Notes under the pieces: generated by a model
What the model was told of the DNA's origin: nothing
The model's input: only the letters and a program-made list of their open reading frames with translations
Database searches by the model: none
Made by a program: the position numbers and the translations under genes
Shown: positions 45,168-55,764 of the stretch, piece by piece
How positions within the stretch are numbered: the stretch's first letter is position 1
Layout of the letters: every line of letters starts with the position of its first letter
Assembly: GCA_958295665.1 (NCBI GenBank)
Contig: OY282558.1
Location: 133,662,701 to 133,726,700 of the forward strand
Direction: 5' to 3'
Length of the DNA stretch: 64,000 nucleotides
DNA from: Tipula vernalis
Lineage: Eukaryota > Arthropoda > Insecta > Diptera > Tipulidae

Positions 45168-46757
45168 GGGCTACAATTACAGAAAGACATTAGTTCAATT
45201 TTAAAGGAATACGGGTTTCTTTTGAGAAAATGGTCATCAAATTGCAGAGAAATCTTAACATCCGCCCAAGATCTGCGAGAACCAGGCACTGTCAAGGAAA
45301 TACACGACACGTCGGATGAGTCTTCACCATACGTTAAATTATTAGGCGTTAATTGGAATCCACGAACTGACGAATTCACGTTCAAGGCATCACTTCAGAA
45401 TCATACACAAATTACTAAAAGAACCATTTTATCTGACGCCAGTAAACTATTCGACCCGCTTGGTTGGTTGGCGCCTATCGTGGTGAAGATAAAAATCTTC
45501 ATGCAGACACTGTGGATCCAAAATTTAGGATGGGATGAAGTACTGCCAATTGACCAGAAACAGCATTGGGGCAAAATCCAATTTGAACTAAATGACGTCG
45601 AGCATCTCTCAATACCCAGGTTTATCCAATTTAGTATTCAGTCCAAGGTTGACATCCACGGATTCTGCGACGCCAGCGAAAGTGCATATGCAGCGGTGGT
45701 GTATTATAGAATTACTACACCAGGAAAGAACGTAATCGTAGAAATAATGACAGCAAAAACAAAAGTAGCGCCAATTAAACAAGTATCGTTACCGAGATTG
45801 GAGTTATGTGGGGCCGTTCTTTTGACTAAGTTAATTGAGACAGTCAAACACGAAACTAGCCTCCAAATTAGCAATATTTATACATGGACGGATTCAAAAA
45901 TCGTACTCGATTGGCTAGCTAATGAACCTCGTCGATGGACAACTTTTATAGCCAACCGAACCTCCACTATTTTAGATACTTTACCACGCAGCCATTGGAG
46001 ACACGTGCCGTCATCTCAAAACCCCGCAGATCCTGCGAGCCGTGGCGTGTTTGCCTCAGAATTACGAGAACTTGATCTATGGTGGAAGGGACCGCAATGG
46101 TTGAAACTTAATGAGGAGCATTGGCCATTTCAAAAGGGCAACTATGGGTACATACACGAAGAACGACCAACGAAGCTGGCTACCTTCATTGGATTATTAC
46201 CGAATGATATGCTTGACAACATGTTAATCAAGTATTCGTCATATTTTAAATTTCAACGGGTACTCGCATTTGTAATCCGGTTTGTCACTAATCTCAAGTC
46301 TATGCTGAACAAGGTACAACCAACCCATGGAATTATTTTAAAACCACAAGAATTGGCACAGGCGTTCCATACAATTTGTAAATTTGAGCAGACTAAATCG
46401 TACACTGAAGAAATCGCCGCCCTTACCCGAGAAGCAAGCATCAACAGATCTAGCAGTCTGGCCTCATTAAATCCATTTCTAGACGAAAGCGGGTTACTTC
46501 GAGTTGGCGGTAGACTTGAAAACAGCGAAGCACCGTACAGTACTAAGCATCCTGCCATACTGCCTCCAAAGTCCATTCTGACGCGCTTGATACTGGAAGA
46601 GTTACATGACAAGTACAGCCATGCAGGACCATCATTGTTGTTGTCAATTTTTCGTCAACGATATTGGTCAACCGGTGGACGGGTGAAAGTACAAGAAATC
46701 GTCAGAAATTGTGTCGTGTGTAAACGTTACCAAGAGCTACATTGCAAACTCAAATGA
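45168..46757 (+). pseudogene. BEL reverse transcriptase C-terminus, RNase H and integrase zinc domain
   Basis: RT thumb: LLGVNWNPRTDEF and ASKLFDPLGWLAPIVVKIKI. RNase H-like: IHGFCDASESAYAAVVYYRI, SLPRLELCGAVLLTKLIETV, YTWTDSKIVLDWLA, RHVPSSQNPADPASRGV. Integrase HHCC: ELHDKYSHAGPSLLLSIFRQ with CVVCKR. It ends in a frameshift at about 46750. Confidence 0.9.
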
Positions 46758-47751
46758 TGGGAAATTTACCACCTGCTCGGGTAGAATAAGTACGCCCCTT
46801 TTTAAAGACAGGGATTGATTTTGCTGGACCGGTATCGATCCACTTGACCAAAGGAAGAGGGCAACGAACGTATAAGGCGTACATTTGTGTATTTGTATGA
46901 TTAAGTATCAAAGCTGTGCATTTAGAACTAGTAGGAGACCTAACGAGTGAATCGTTCATCGCAGCACTCAAAAGATTCATGGCACGAAGAGGAGTACCCT
47001 CTGAAATTCATTCAGATAACGGGACAAATTTCGTTGGTCCCAACAACCAAATTCGAGAAGGAATCGAAAAAATAATAAAAAATTGTATTAATTTTTCTCA
47101 ATTTCTTGAGATGCTCCTCATTTCGAAGGTATCTGGGAGGCCGCGGTAAAATCTACCAAATTCCATCTCAAGAGAGTCATAGGCAAAACTATTCTCACCA
47201 TGGAAGAGATGACTACATTATTGGCTGAGATCGAGAGTTGTCTAAATTTCAGACCCATCTGTGCCTTGGCCGCCGACCAGATCGATACCTTAACACCAGG
47301 GCATTTTCTTGTTGGACATCCATTGGCGAAAATTCCAGAGTTAGACATCACTCATGTGAACATTAACTATCTTAGTAGATGGAAAATGGTAAAACAGATT
47401 CAGCAACATTTCTGGAACAGGTGGCGAAATGAATATCTTACGTCATTACAAGCCAGAACTAAATGGAAATCTTCAAAGGAGTCGTTGAAAGTCAACGATG
47501 TGGTAATTATAAACGACAATATGCCGAGTAATCAGTGGTTACTTGGGAAGGTAACCCATCTTCACCCCGGAGCCGATGGCGTAGTTCGAGTCGTAACACT
47601 CAAAACCAAGTCCGGCGAGTTAAAAAGACCAATCCAAAAGTTATGTTTGCTGCCAGTTTATCCTAATACAGACACCATTAATCTTGATAAGTCATCAAAT
47701 AATCCAGCAGGTAAAACCACCATTGAACCAGGTGGTTCAAGGGCGGCGGTA
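46758..47751 (+). pseudogene. BEL integrase core and C-terminal domain, broken
   Basis: The core is readable across a stop and frameshifts: KTGIDFAGPV (first Asp), IKAVHLELVGDLTSESFIAA, EIHSDNGTNFVG (second Asp), then a frame break before the Glu-containing segment (EGIWEAAVKS in another frame near 47130). The C-terminal part (47200-47766) reads TPGHFLVGHPLAKIPELD, LSRWKMVKQIQQHFWNRW and VVRVVTLKTKSGELKRPIQK. Confidence 0.88.
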
Positions 47752-47881
47752 TGTCGGGGCGATTGATCCAACCGAGGAGGAGGTAGCCACCTAGACATTG
47801 AGTCTCAATCTGAAACACATCAAATATTAACCTAAAATACAAAAATACAAAAAAAAAATGTTAATTATCATATATGTAAAT
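47752..47881 (+). repeat. BEL 3' LTR, part before the LINE insertion
   Basis: A purine/G-rich tract (47740-47750) typical of a polypurine tract precedes TGTCGGGGC, a TG start suitable for an LTR. The LTR is interrupted at 47881 by the LINE and resumes at 52731. Confidence 0.6.
47871..47881. repeat. Target-site duplication, left copy
   Basis: TATATGTAAAT, identical to 52720-52730. Confidence 0.88.
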
Positions 47882-47994
47882 CCGAAATGTTAATTATCAT
47901 ATAAGTATTCCGAATTCTCGAGAAAAAGGCTGCGACCCCCGAGGGGCAGCTAACGGAAGAGCAAAGAACATCAGTAGCTTGAGCAAGGAGCACT

Positions 47995-48840
47995 GTGGGC
48001 AGCGGAGGCTCAAAAACGGACCATGTGTCGAAAAGACAGCGGTCCCAGGACGAGGTGGAAGTAGTCAACAACAAGCGGGCCAAGTTGGTGACTGAAAGGA
48101 AGCCGAGCTCCAACTCAGGAACAAAGCTGTTCAGCGATGTCCTGAGGGAGCATGTGTTGATGCTAGCCGTCATTGACGAAAGTCAAGAAGATGGGAGCAT
48201 CACGGCCGAAAAATGGAGGTCGGTGTATAATGCACTCAACCTCATCTTTTTAAAGGTCCTGGGTGAAAATTCGGGACCTCCCCCATCCTGCAGAGATGCG
48301 GAGTGGTATCAAGGGCATGTGAAGATGACTGCATGCTTGGACTCTAGATCTGTGGATCTATATAAAAAGGCTATAGCCAAAATAGGAGAGGTGTGGCCAG
48401 GCGCAAAGCTTGCGGCAGTTAGTCGGGAGGAAATTCCCAGCAGGCCGAGGGCACGTGTCTGGCTGCCATCCGAACCGGCTAGCCCTGACGAGGCTTTGGA
48501 AATCATTCAGGCCAGTAACCCGAGTCTTCCGACCGGAAATTGGAAAATCGTCAAGCAGGAGGAGGCGAAGGGGGCTCGAAATTATCAATTATGGTAAAAC
48601 ATAAGGAGTCCCTTGCCCTCCTGCACAAAACGAAGGGAGTAATTGACTTCGGTTTCGGGTCAATTACTCTCAACGTTTATAAAAAGGATGGGGCGGAAGC
48701 GCGTACGGGAGGCCAACCGGAGGATGGTTGCAACACGCCCAGGCCTGAAGGGGGTACCAGCAGCATGGGGGGAGAAGCTGAGGGTATGGGGGAGAGTGAA
48801 CCAGCGACCTCGGTCGGACAAGGCCTCCCTTGAAGCATAA
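47995..48840 (+). pseudogene. LINE ORF1 (DUF4780-like RNA-binding/nucleocapsid protein)
   Basis: Basic Ser-rich N-terminal part (KRQRSQDEVEVVNNKRAKLV), then a globular region ending RPRARVWLPSEPASPDEALE and LEIIQASNPSLPTGNWKIVK, the pattern of the DUF4780 domain common in insect LINE ORF1s. A frameshift near 48594 moves the reading into the frame that continues LALLHKTKGVIDFGFGSITL. No ATG fits the start; upstream is a TGA, so the start codon may be mutated. Confidence 0.75.
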
Positions 48841-49038
48841 GAAGGGGCACATAAGCGAAGGAGCTGGTGTACCGTTGGAGGAGGCTGTCGGCAGCCAGGC
48901 CAGACGGGTCGGCACTGACAAGTCCTCTACAGAGGGTATGAGGGGTGGCGAGACGGCCGGATCCGGCGCACCCCAAAATACTAAGAAATAATATTCCTGC
49001 GGTAGCAGGAGTATACCATAGAGATAGGTAGAGGTTAA

Positions 49039-49683
49039 ATGGTTATGATTAAGATAACACAAATTAACCTTCACCATTGTAAGGCTGCTTCGGCAGCTCT
49101 ACTCCTCAGGCTGACTAGTTCGGGTGAGGATGTGATATTAATCCAAGAACCTTGGATTAACAACAACAGGATCTGTGGCCTCAGAACCAAGGGGTATAAA
49201 ATTATATCCTCTAGTAAGTCTGGGAAGATCAGATCTTGTATTCTTGGGAAAAATAATATTAATCTTTTCCTTCTCTCTCAATACAGCAATGGTGACACTA
49301 CTGCAGTTAGCCTGGAAGTAGGCACTTGTAGATTTTGGCTAGTTTCAGCCTACATGGACCGGGAGAAGGAGGTTCCTCCGGATAACCTGGAGGAGCTGAT
49401 CCGTAAAGCGGAACAATCAAAGGTAGGTGTGGTACTGGGAGTTGATGCTAATGCGCATCACACTATCTGGGGAAGCACAGACATTAATGAAAGAGGTGAG
49501 TCGCTTTTTGATTATTTGATGAGTACTAACCTTTCGGTGTGTAATATTGGGCGGGAATCCACATTTATTACTAGTAACAGGCAGGAGGTTCTAGACGTGA
49601 CCCTTGCCTCAAATAATATTCTTCATATGGTTAAAAATTGGAGGGTGGATAAGGAACACTCCTTTTCTGATCATGATATTTAA
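49039..49683 (+). pseudogene. LINE ORF2: apurinic-type endonuclease domain
   Basis: ATG at 49039. Motifs: ITQINLHHCKAASA, DVILIQEPW (catalytic Glu), VVLGVDANAHHTIWGS, EVLDVTLAS, and the terminal SDHDI. The frame stops at a TAA directly after SDHDI, where an intact element would continue. Confidence 0.88.
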
Positions 49684-51622
49684 CCTATAGCCTCGATATT
49701 CACCCTGCTACCCGGGAAGCCTTCAGGAACCCTAGAAGGACCAACTGGAGCAAATATGGGGAATTATTGGAGGAAATGTTACCGACCGGGGCTATGGAGC
49801 CCCCGACGACCGTTGGGGAGCTGGAGGACATGGTGGCTAGCGTTACTAGCGCATGCAGCCGATCCTTTCGCGCTGCCTGCCCACTGGCTAGCCCTAGGGG
49901 TAGGCAAAAACCGGTATGGTGGTCCAGGGAACTGGGAACCTATCGTAAGGCGTGTAGGATAGCCTTTAATAGAGCCAAAAATACAAGGGAGGCTTAGGAT
50001 TGGGACTCCTATAAGGAGAAATTAGGAATTTATAAGAAAGAATTAAGAAAGGCACAAAGGAGGTCTTGGAGAATCTTCTGTGATAATATGGAAGAGGTAT
50101 CCGAAACCTCCCGCCTTAGAAAGATTCTTTCCAAAAGTACATCTAGTCCTAGTTTTTTGATAAAACCGGACGGATCTTGGACAGCTTCTAGTGGAGAATC
50201 TCTGGAGCTTCCCTTCGAGACACACTTCCCAGGGAGCTTTAAAGACCTGTTGGTGCGTAGTAATCATCAGGAATCACTGTCAGTAACCACAGAGGATATC
50301 GCAACCAGAGAACGGATCCTATAGGCACTGAGGGGTTTTAAGCCATTTAAATCGGCTGGTCCGGATCAAATTATACCAGCGGAACTTCAAAACAACTCAG
50401 AATTTATTCTTCCCTACCTGGAAGCTATATTCAAAGGGTGTTTGATGCTGGGCTATATTCCTAGGTACTGGACGGAGGTCAATGTAGTGTTCATACCGAA
50501 AGCGGGGAAAAGCTCACATGTCTATCCTAAGGACCTAAGACCAATAACTCTATCATCCTTTCTTTTGAAAACCTTGGAAAGGCTGCTGGATGTATACATC
50601 AGAGATAAAATAGGTGCCAGGAAGTGGGCATCGTCTCAGCATGCGTACACAAAGGGTAGATCTGTGGACACTGCTCTGCACTCCGTGGTGTCTACGATTG
50701 AGAAATCGATTAATTCGAAGGAATTCTGTTTGGTGGCCTTCCTGGATATAGAAGGCGCCTTTAATAATGTGAAAGCGGAGGCAATCAAGGAGGGATTGTC
50801 ATTTTTGGAGGTGGACGTTCCTCTGATAGGGTTAATCAATTATATGCTGGGAAGCAAGATTGTTAGCTCGAAGTTGGGGGACTTCACCTTCAAGAGGCGA
50901 GTAACTAGGGGAACTCCGCAGGGGGGGTTCTGTCCCCTCTTCTCTGGAACATAGTGGTAAACGGGTTACTACTTGAATTGGAGAGAGAGGGTATTGAAGT
51001 TAAGGCTAACGCAGATGACGTAGCTTTAGCTGTTACCGGGAAATTCCTGGGCACGATTGTAGACGTAATTCAGAATGCGCTTACCATCGTTACAAAATGG
51101 GCTGGCAAATGTGGACTTGGTATTAACCCGTCCAAGACAGAGCTGGTACTCTTTACTAAGAAATACAAAATCCCGGTAGTTGTCTCTCCTACCTTAAATG
51201 GCACGAGACTTGCTTTTACTGATAGAGCTAGATATCTGGGCATTATCTTGGACAGTAAGCTTAGTTGGAAGCCCAACATGTTGGAGAGAATAAACAAAGC
51301 TACTATTGCTTTGTACTCCTGTAGGAACGCCATTGGTCATAGATGGAGTCTGAAGCCGGACCTGGTACACTGGCTCTACGCCGCCGTAGTTAGACCTGTA
51401 CTCATGTACGGGGTGGGTGTTTGGTGGCCAGCTCTGGACAAGGTAACTTACACAAGTAAGATTGAGAGAGTGCAAAGAACGGCCTGCATGCTTGTTAGCG
51501 GGGCATTGAGGTCGACACCGACAAGTGCCTTAGAGGTTATGTTGCACCTTCTTTCGGTCGAAATTTTTGGCAAACAGATGGCGGCAAATACGGCTGTACG
51601 ACTTGCAGCCGTCTCTCAGTGA
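49684..51622 (+). pseudogene. LINE ORF2: reverse transcriptase
   Basis: Frames shift at about 49680, 49980 and 50330, and at a G-run near 50925. RT motifs: KSAGPDQIIPAEL, KDLRPITLSSFLLKTLERLL, FLDIEGAFNNV (catalytic Asp), RGTPQGG, then NADDVALA, where YADD/FADD is expected, so Tyr/Phe has become Asn. The thumb is LGINPSKTELVLFTKK and YLGIILDSKLSW. Confidence 0.9.
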
Positions 51623-51661
51623 AGGTGTCTTAGTATAGGACACTCTACTATTGTCAGATCG

Positions 51662-52627
51662 TTGAAGGATGAGCTGGCGAATCTTGACTACATTAAACCT
51701 ACCATACGCTTCGAGAAGCGATTTCGGACCTCCTTCCCTTCAAGGGAATCCTGGAGGAATAGACCGTTATCGGAAACCGAAGCGTTGCAATTCTTCACAG
51801 ATGGCTCCAAGCTAGACGGCAAAGTAGGAGCTGGAGTATTCTGTGACAAATTAAATGTAAATATTTCTATTCGTCTCCCTGATTACTGCAGCGTGTACCA
51901 AGCTGAAGTCGTAGCGATTGAGGAGGTCATGACGTGGTTGAAGCATAATGTGTTATCCTCAGACGATATCACAATCTATGTGGACAGTCAAGCGGCGATC
52001 CGGTCGTTAGAATCGGTGTCTTTGGCGTCACGGGTGGCGTTGAGTTGTCACTCATCTCTAAATGAGATGGGTGAGCATTTCAATATCAAGGTAGTCTGGG
52101 TCCCAGGTCACTCGGGCGTCATGGGGAACTGCAGGGCAGATGAACTTGCTAGGCATGGTACGACACTCCAGCTGCAACCGGAAAGGGCAAGTCTGGGGAG
52201 GCCTATCACAGCGCTGAGACAAGCACTTGGGAAGCAGGCGCTATCCTCAGCGGGGGAAAGGTGGTCTAACACCCTAACCTGTAGTATTGCAAGACAAGTT
52301 TGGCCAAAGCTGGACTTGGGGCGCACTAGGGCATTAATATCCTTACGAAGACGTGAATTAAGAACGGTCGTAGGAATACTCACGGGACACTGCCTTTTTG
52401 GAGAACATGCAAGAAGGCTGGGTCTGGAGGCTAATGACTTCTGCAGAAGCTGCTTGGACGAAGAGGAGGAAGAGACGTTGGTCCACTTCCTTTGCTCGTG
52501 TCCAGCATTGGCTCTCAGAAGGCACAAACACTTAGGTAAGTTCAGGATGGACTGCCTCTCGGATCTCGAAAACATTAAAGTGCGGGACGTCTTACGCTAC
52601 ATAAGTAGCTCGAAATGGTTCCAATAG
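51662..52627 (+). pseudogene. LINE ORF2: RNase H and C-terminal zinc-knuckle
   Basis: An intact 321-codon frame. RNase H: LQFFTDGSKLDGKVGAGVF (first Asp), YQAEVVAIEEV (Glu), TIYVDSQAAIRSLES (Asp), WVPGHSGVMGNCRADELAR (His, Asp). A Cys/His motif follows (CRSCLDEEEEETLVHFLCSC), then the end at TAG. Confidence 0.9.
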
Positions 52628-52719
52628 GGGTAAAAGGGGATACATCCTGTGGTATCACAATGGACCGTCACCGGTCTAAGTGTGCGTAAGCAGCCACTCC
52701 AACCTAACTTAACCTAACC

Positions 52720-52730
52720 TATATGTAAAT
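52720..52730. repeat. Target-site duplication, right copy
   Basis: TATATGTAAAT, identical to 47871-47881. Confidence 0.88.
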
Positions 52731-53586
52731 TGGCTAAATATTTACCCTTTGCTATTATATAAATCATGATCACCCTGAAAATATAACTAATAATTAATAA
52801 TTCTAATAGTCGAAATGTAAAAAATAACATAATGCACTTACCCCCTAAATGGTTTCCAAAACAATCCAAATGTCATCTCAAAACGTCAAATAATAGATGG
52901 ATTCTAGTATATTATTTTGCGTTCAGTGCAATGATCGATAACAAAGATTATGATTGACGCGATATATGTGTCGAACTTGCTAAACATAGTCTTTGAATCT
53001 GTCATATTCCCTGCTGCAATTATGAGAATTTACAAAAAATCTAGTTCTGATTGGGTGTTCTAGTTTTGCTCATGTACGCACATTAAAAAGTAAATAAATC
53101 AAAAAAATCATTAAGAATTAAAAATTGTAAAAATCATTAAGAATTAAAAACTGTCAAAATCATTAAAATTAATAGTTTTATCATTGAAAATCAAATTAAA
53201 TTTGTGAGTAAAAAAAAAAGGGGATTCTCGCTTTCCGTCAATCAACTCAATTCAACGCGGGAATTTACGCAATTGTTAATTGCCCCGCCAACAAGTTGGA
53301 AGCCATGCAACTCAAAATCTCGAATCCCACCTAACTTGATGTTATTATCAACGCCCCTACTTCTTGAAACTCTCGTATAACACTAATCGGGTATTGTGCT
53401 AAGCACACTTTAAAAATGTTTAAAATCCTCGAAAAATCATCATTAAATCATCAATAAAATCTTGAAAATACTTACCTGTATGTCTATATCGAGAACTTGA
53501 ATAATCCTGATAAAGGAAATTCTATTAAACAAAGTAAAACTAAAAAAAAAAAAAAAAAAATATAAAACCATCCAAATCCGAAAATC
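52731..53586 (+). repeat. BEL LTR, part after the LINE insertion
   Basis: Continuation of the LTR begun at 47752, judged by the target duplication. Contains a candidate poly(A) signal AATAAA near 53093 and a degenerate CATTAAGAATTAAAAA repeat. Ends before a PBS-like sequence at 53587. Confidence 0.5.
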
Positions 53587-53600
53587 TTGGCGACTGTGGG
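53587..53600 (+). promoter_or_regulatory. BEL-type primer-binding-site-like sequence
   Basis: TGGCGACTGTGGG resembles the TGGCGACCGTGA-type PBS of BEL elements and follows the LTR immediately. Confidence 0.45.
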
Positions 53601-53934
53601 TCGATTATGTATGCAGTAGAGATTGTGGCAAAATGTGATTATATAGTACGTATTGTGACTTTGTGAATTTTAAGTTCTTGAAATTCGAGTTAATTTCGCA
53701 AATCAATTAAATAAATAATCCACTATACATTATATATTTGTTCAAAATCGGTTAATGTCGGATCGATTAACTGAAAATTAAAAATAATCGATAAATTAAT
53801 CTAATTTCATTTCCCTACCGGTAATATCTTCAACAGCTATGCGGCTATTAATTTGAGTGAATTCGATTTTGTATAAGCGCATTCCAAAGCACAAAAATCA
53901 GTTTGTAAAGCTCAACTACTTTTGTCATAATGCT
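53601..53934. other. AT-rich spacer, possibly a scrap of BEL leader
   Basis: No ORF or repeat recognised. Confidence 0.4.
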
Positions 53935-54690
53935 CTGAAAAAATTCAGATATGTTCTCATATTGTGCCTATATAAGCCGCGTATAGTGGATAAATGAGGC
54001 TTCGTCCAGTAAGCTTGTGCTATTTAATAAAAAGGGTTTAAATTTGCCGACACATTTTTGAAAATTATCAATTTCATAGAAAACGATTAATGGAATTACT
54101 GCTACAGTAATCCAAATAACACGCAATCTCAAATATGTTCCCATACCGTGACCGTAAAGGCTGTATAGAGGATAAATAAGGCTTTCCTAAAGTGTTTGGT
54201 TTGGTATATTTGAAAAAACCGGGTCGTTTCATAGAAACATTTTCATAGAAAACTATGAAGGGAAGTGACTGCCACACTAAACCAATTAACACGAATCTCA
54301 GAGATAATCGCAGATTTTAACTTTATAGGAAGTAAAGGAGATTCATTTTTTTTAATGGCGTGCTAATTGGCTTAATGTAGCAGAACTTCCATACATCAAT
54401 TATCTTGATTCTTTTTATTACTATGAATATTTTGAGAAAGCCAAATTTATTCTCTACACATCCTTTAAAGTCAAAATATGGGGACATTTTTGAGATTGCC
54501 TTAGCAGCAATTCCGTCCATCGTTTTCTAAGGAATTGATCATTTTCAAAAATTTTCGATAAACGATAAATTTGTCAAAACGTTTTTTTTTTTTTTTTTAA
54601 ATATACCAAACAAATTAAGAACGCCTTATTTATTCTTTGTACACCTCACAACATCTCCGATATTCTGTAAATTGTCATAGTGCTTCACCC
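53935..54690. repeat. Foldback structure, related to 41030-41470 and 38740-39330
   Basis: Inverted units at 53935-54010 and 54085-54195, and direct units at 54375-54545 and 54585-54680, share ...AATCTCAAA/GATATGTTCCCAT, CTTTAAAG and ATAGAGGATAAATAAGGCTTTC (or its complement). The centre is near 54330. Confidence 0.7.
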
Positions 54691-54714
54691 TTAGCCTCGT
54701 TAGGAACACAAGTA

Positions 54715-54747
54715 CACTCTAAAAAGGTTTTGATGTAAAATTACCTC
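54715..54747. repeat. Left terminal inverted repeat of the CACTA-like element
   Basis: CACTCTAAAAA, a 10-bp variable spacer, then TAAAATTACC. Matches the complement of 63045-63088 apart from spacer length. Confidence 0.8.
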
Positions 54748-55210
54748 GAAAATCGGTGGCAACAGAATGGTAAAATTACTCTCTAATAGTATTTCGAAAG
54801 AATTGCGCATTGATATGCAAACAATATTTGCACAATAAAAGAGTAATTTTATACAAAAAAAGAGTAAAATATGCATGGACATTTTACAACCAGATACGTA
54901 CATTTTGTCTGAATTTTCAACTACATGTTGTAAATTTACACTTATTAATAGTAAAATCACCTGGAAAATTACTCGTTAAGATGTAAGTTATTTATAAAAT
55001 TTACATATAAAAGCCTAATTTTTCAAAAATTGTCAACCTTTTGGTGTAAATTTACATGTAGTTCTGTGAAATTGCATATATTCATGCTTAAAATTACAGG
55101 ATTCAGTTGCAAAATTAAGACCAGATTTATACTTTTGATGTACATTTTCAAAGCAGATTTCCTCTTTAATTGGTAAAATCCATCAGTAAGATGTAACTTA
55201 TCATTCACTG
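54735..55210. repeat. Left subterminal repeats
   Basis: At least ten copies of GTAAAATTAC, GTAATTTTA, GTAAATTTAC or TAAAATCACC variants in both orientations. Arrays like this are binding sites for the transposase in CACTA elements. Confidence 0.7.
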
Positions 55211-55764
55211 GGAAATGGGATAAAAGTTGAAAATTTTATTCTAAATTTAGGGATTTGCACTATAATAGAAAATAAAAGAAAATTGTTAAAGTGGTATAGG
55301 TCTTTATTTAAACTGAAAAATTATTTTGTTTAAATTCATTATTAAATTCTATCACATAGCAAAATTATCAATAATAATAGAACTAATTTAATTTATGAAA
55401 CATATACTTAGTTAAAATTTAAACTATTCAATTTGTTTATCATTTAACTTAAACTTACTTAAAATAGGAGCACCCACATTTATTTCTATTTGTACTTCTA
55501 TTTTAACTAAAACATAAATATAAAAATAAATTATAAATTGAATAAAAATAAAATGATTAATTCATATACATTTTTAAAAATAAAATGTATAATTATCCAT
55601 TTCTAAAAATTTGATTATATACGTTTAAATTTTAATTATAATTAATTTTTGGATTTAATCCATTTGTTTTGTGATATATGTATTTAATTTGTTTATTAAA
55701 TTATTAATTTTCGATATATTATTTATATGATTTTTTTTTCCTCTGATATTATTAATATAGTGTT
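55211..55764. other. AT-rich 3' flank inside the transposon
   Basis: Very AT-rich and without ORFs; presumably the 3' UTR of the minus-strand CIDE-N gene and beyond. Confidence 0.5.

Larger units (their letters stand above)
42045..47751 (+). mobile_element. BEL/Pao retrotransposon internal region, decayed
   Basis: Order of domains: leader repeats, gag with DUF1759-like capsid part, Cys-rich nucleocapsid, protease, RT, RNase H, integrase and a DUF5641-type C-terminal domain. This is the BEL/Pao order. No 5' LTR was found. The 3' LTR begins near 47752 and is split by a LINE. Stops and frameshifts occur in gag, RT and integrase. Confidence 0.92.
47882..52719 (+). mobile_element. Full-length RNase H-bearing LINE (I/LOA-like) inserted in the BEL LTR
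   Basis: 4,838 bp flanked by a perfect 11-bp duplication TATATGTAAAT (47871-47881 and 52720-52730). Carries ORF1 (DUF4780-like), and ORF2 with endonuclease, RT, RNase H and a C-terminal Cys motif. The 3' end is AACCTAACTTAACCTAACC, not poly(A). A few indels and stops inactivate both ORFs, but decay is modest, so the insertion is younger than the BEL element. Confidence 0.93.

Noticed and set aside
48670..49077. Proline/serine-rich minus-strand ORFs inside the LINE
   Set aside because: They are shadow frames opposite ORF1 and the linker of the LINE.
42045..53600. Infectious retrovirus with envelope
   Set aside because: No envelope-like frame; the order and motifs fit a BEL/Pao retrotransposon, and the element is broken.
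54700..55210. Short minus-strand ORFs in the left end of the CACTA-like element
   Set aside because: They are by-products of the subterminal TAAAATTAC repeats and have no domain.
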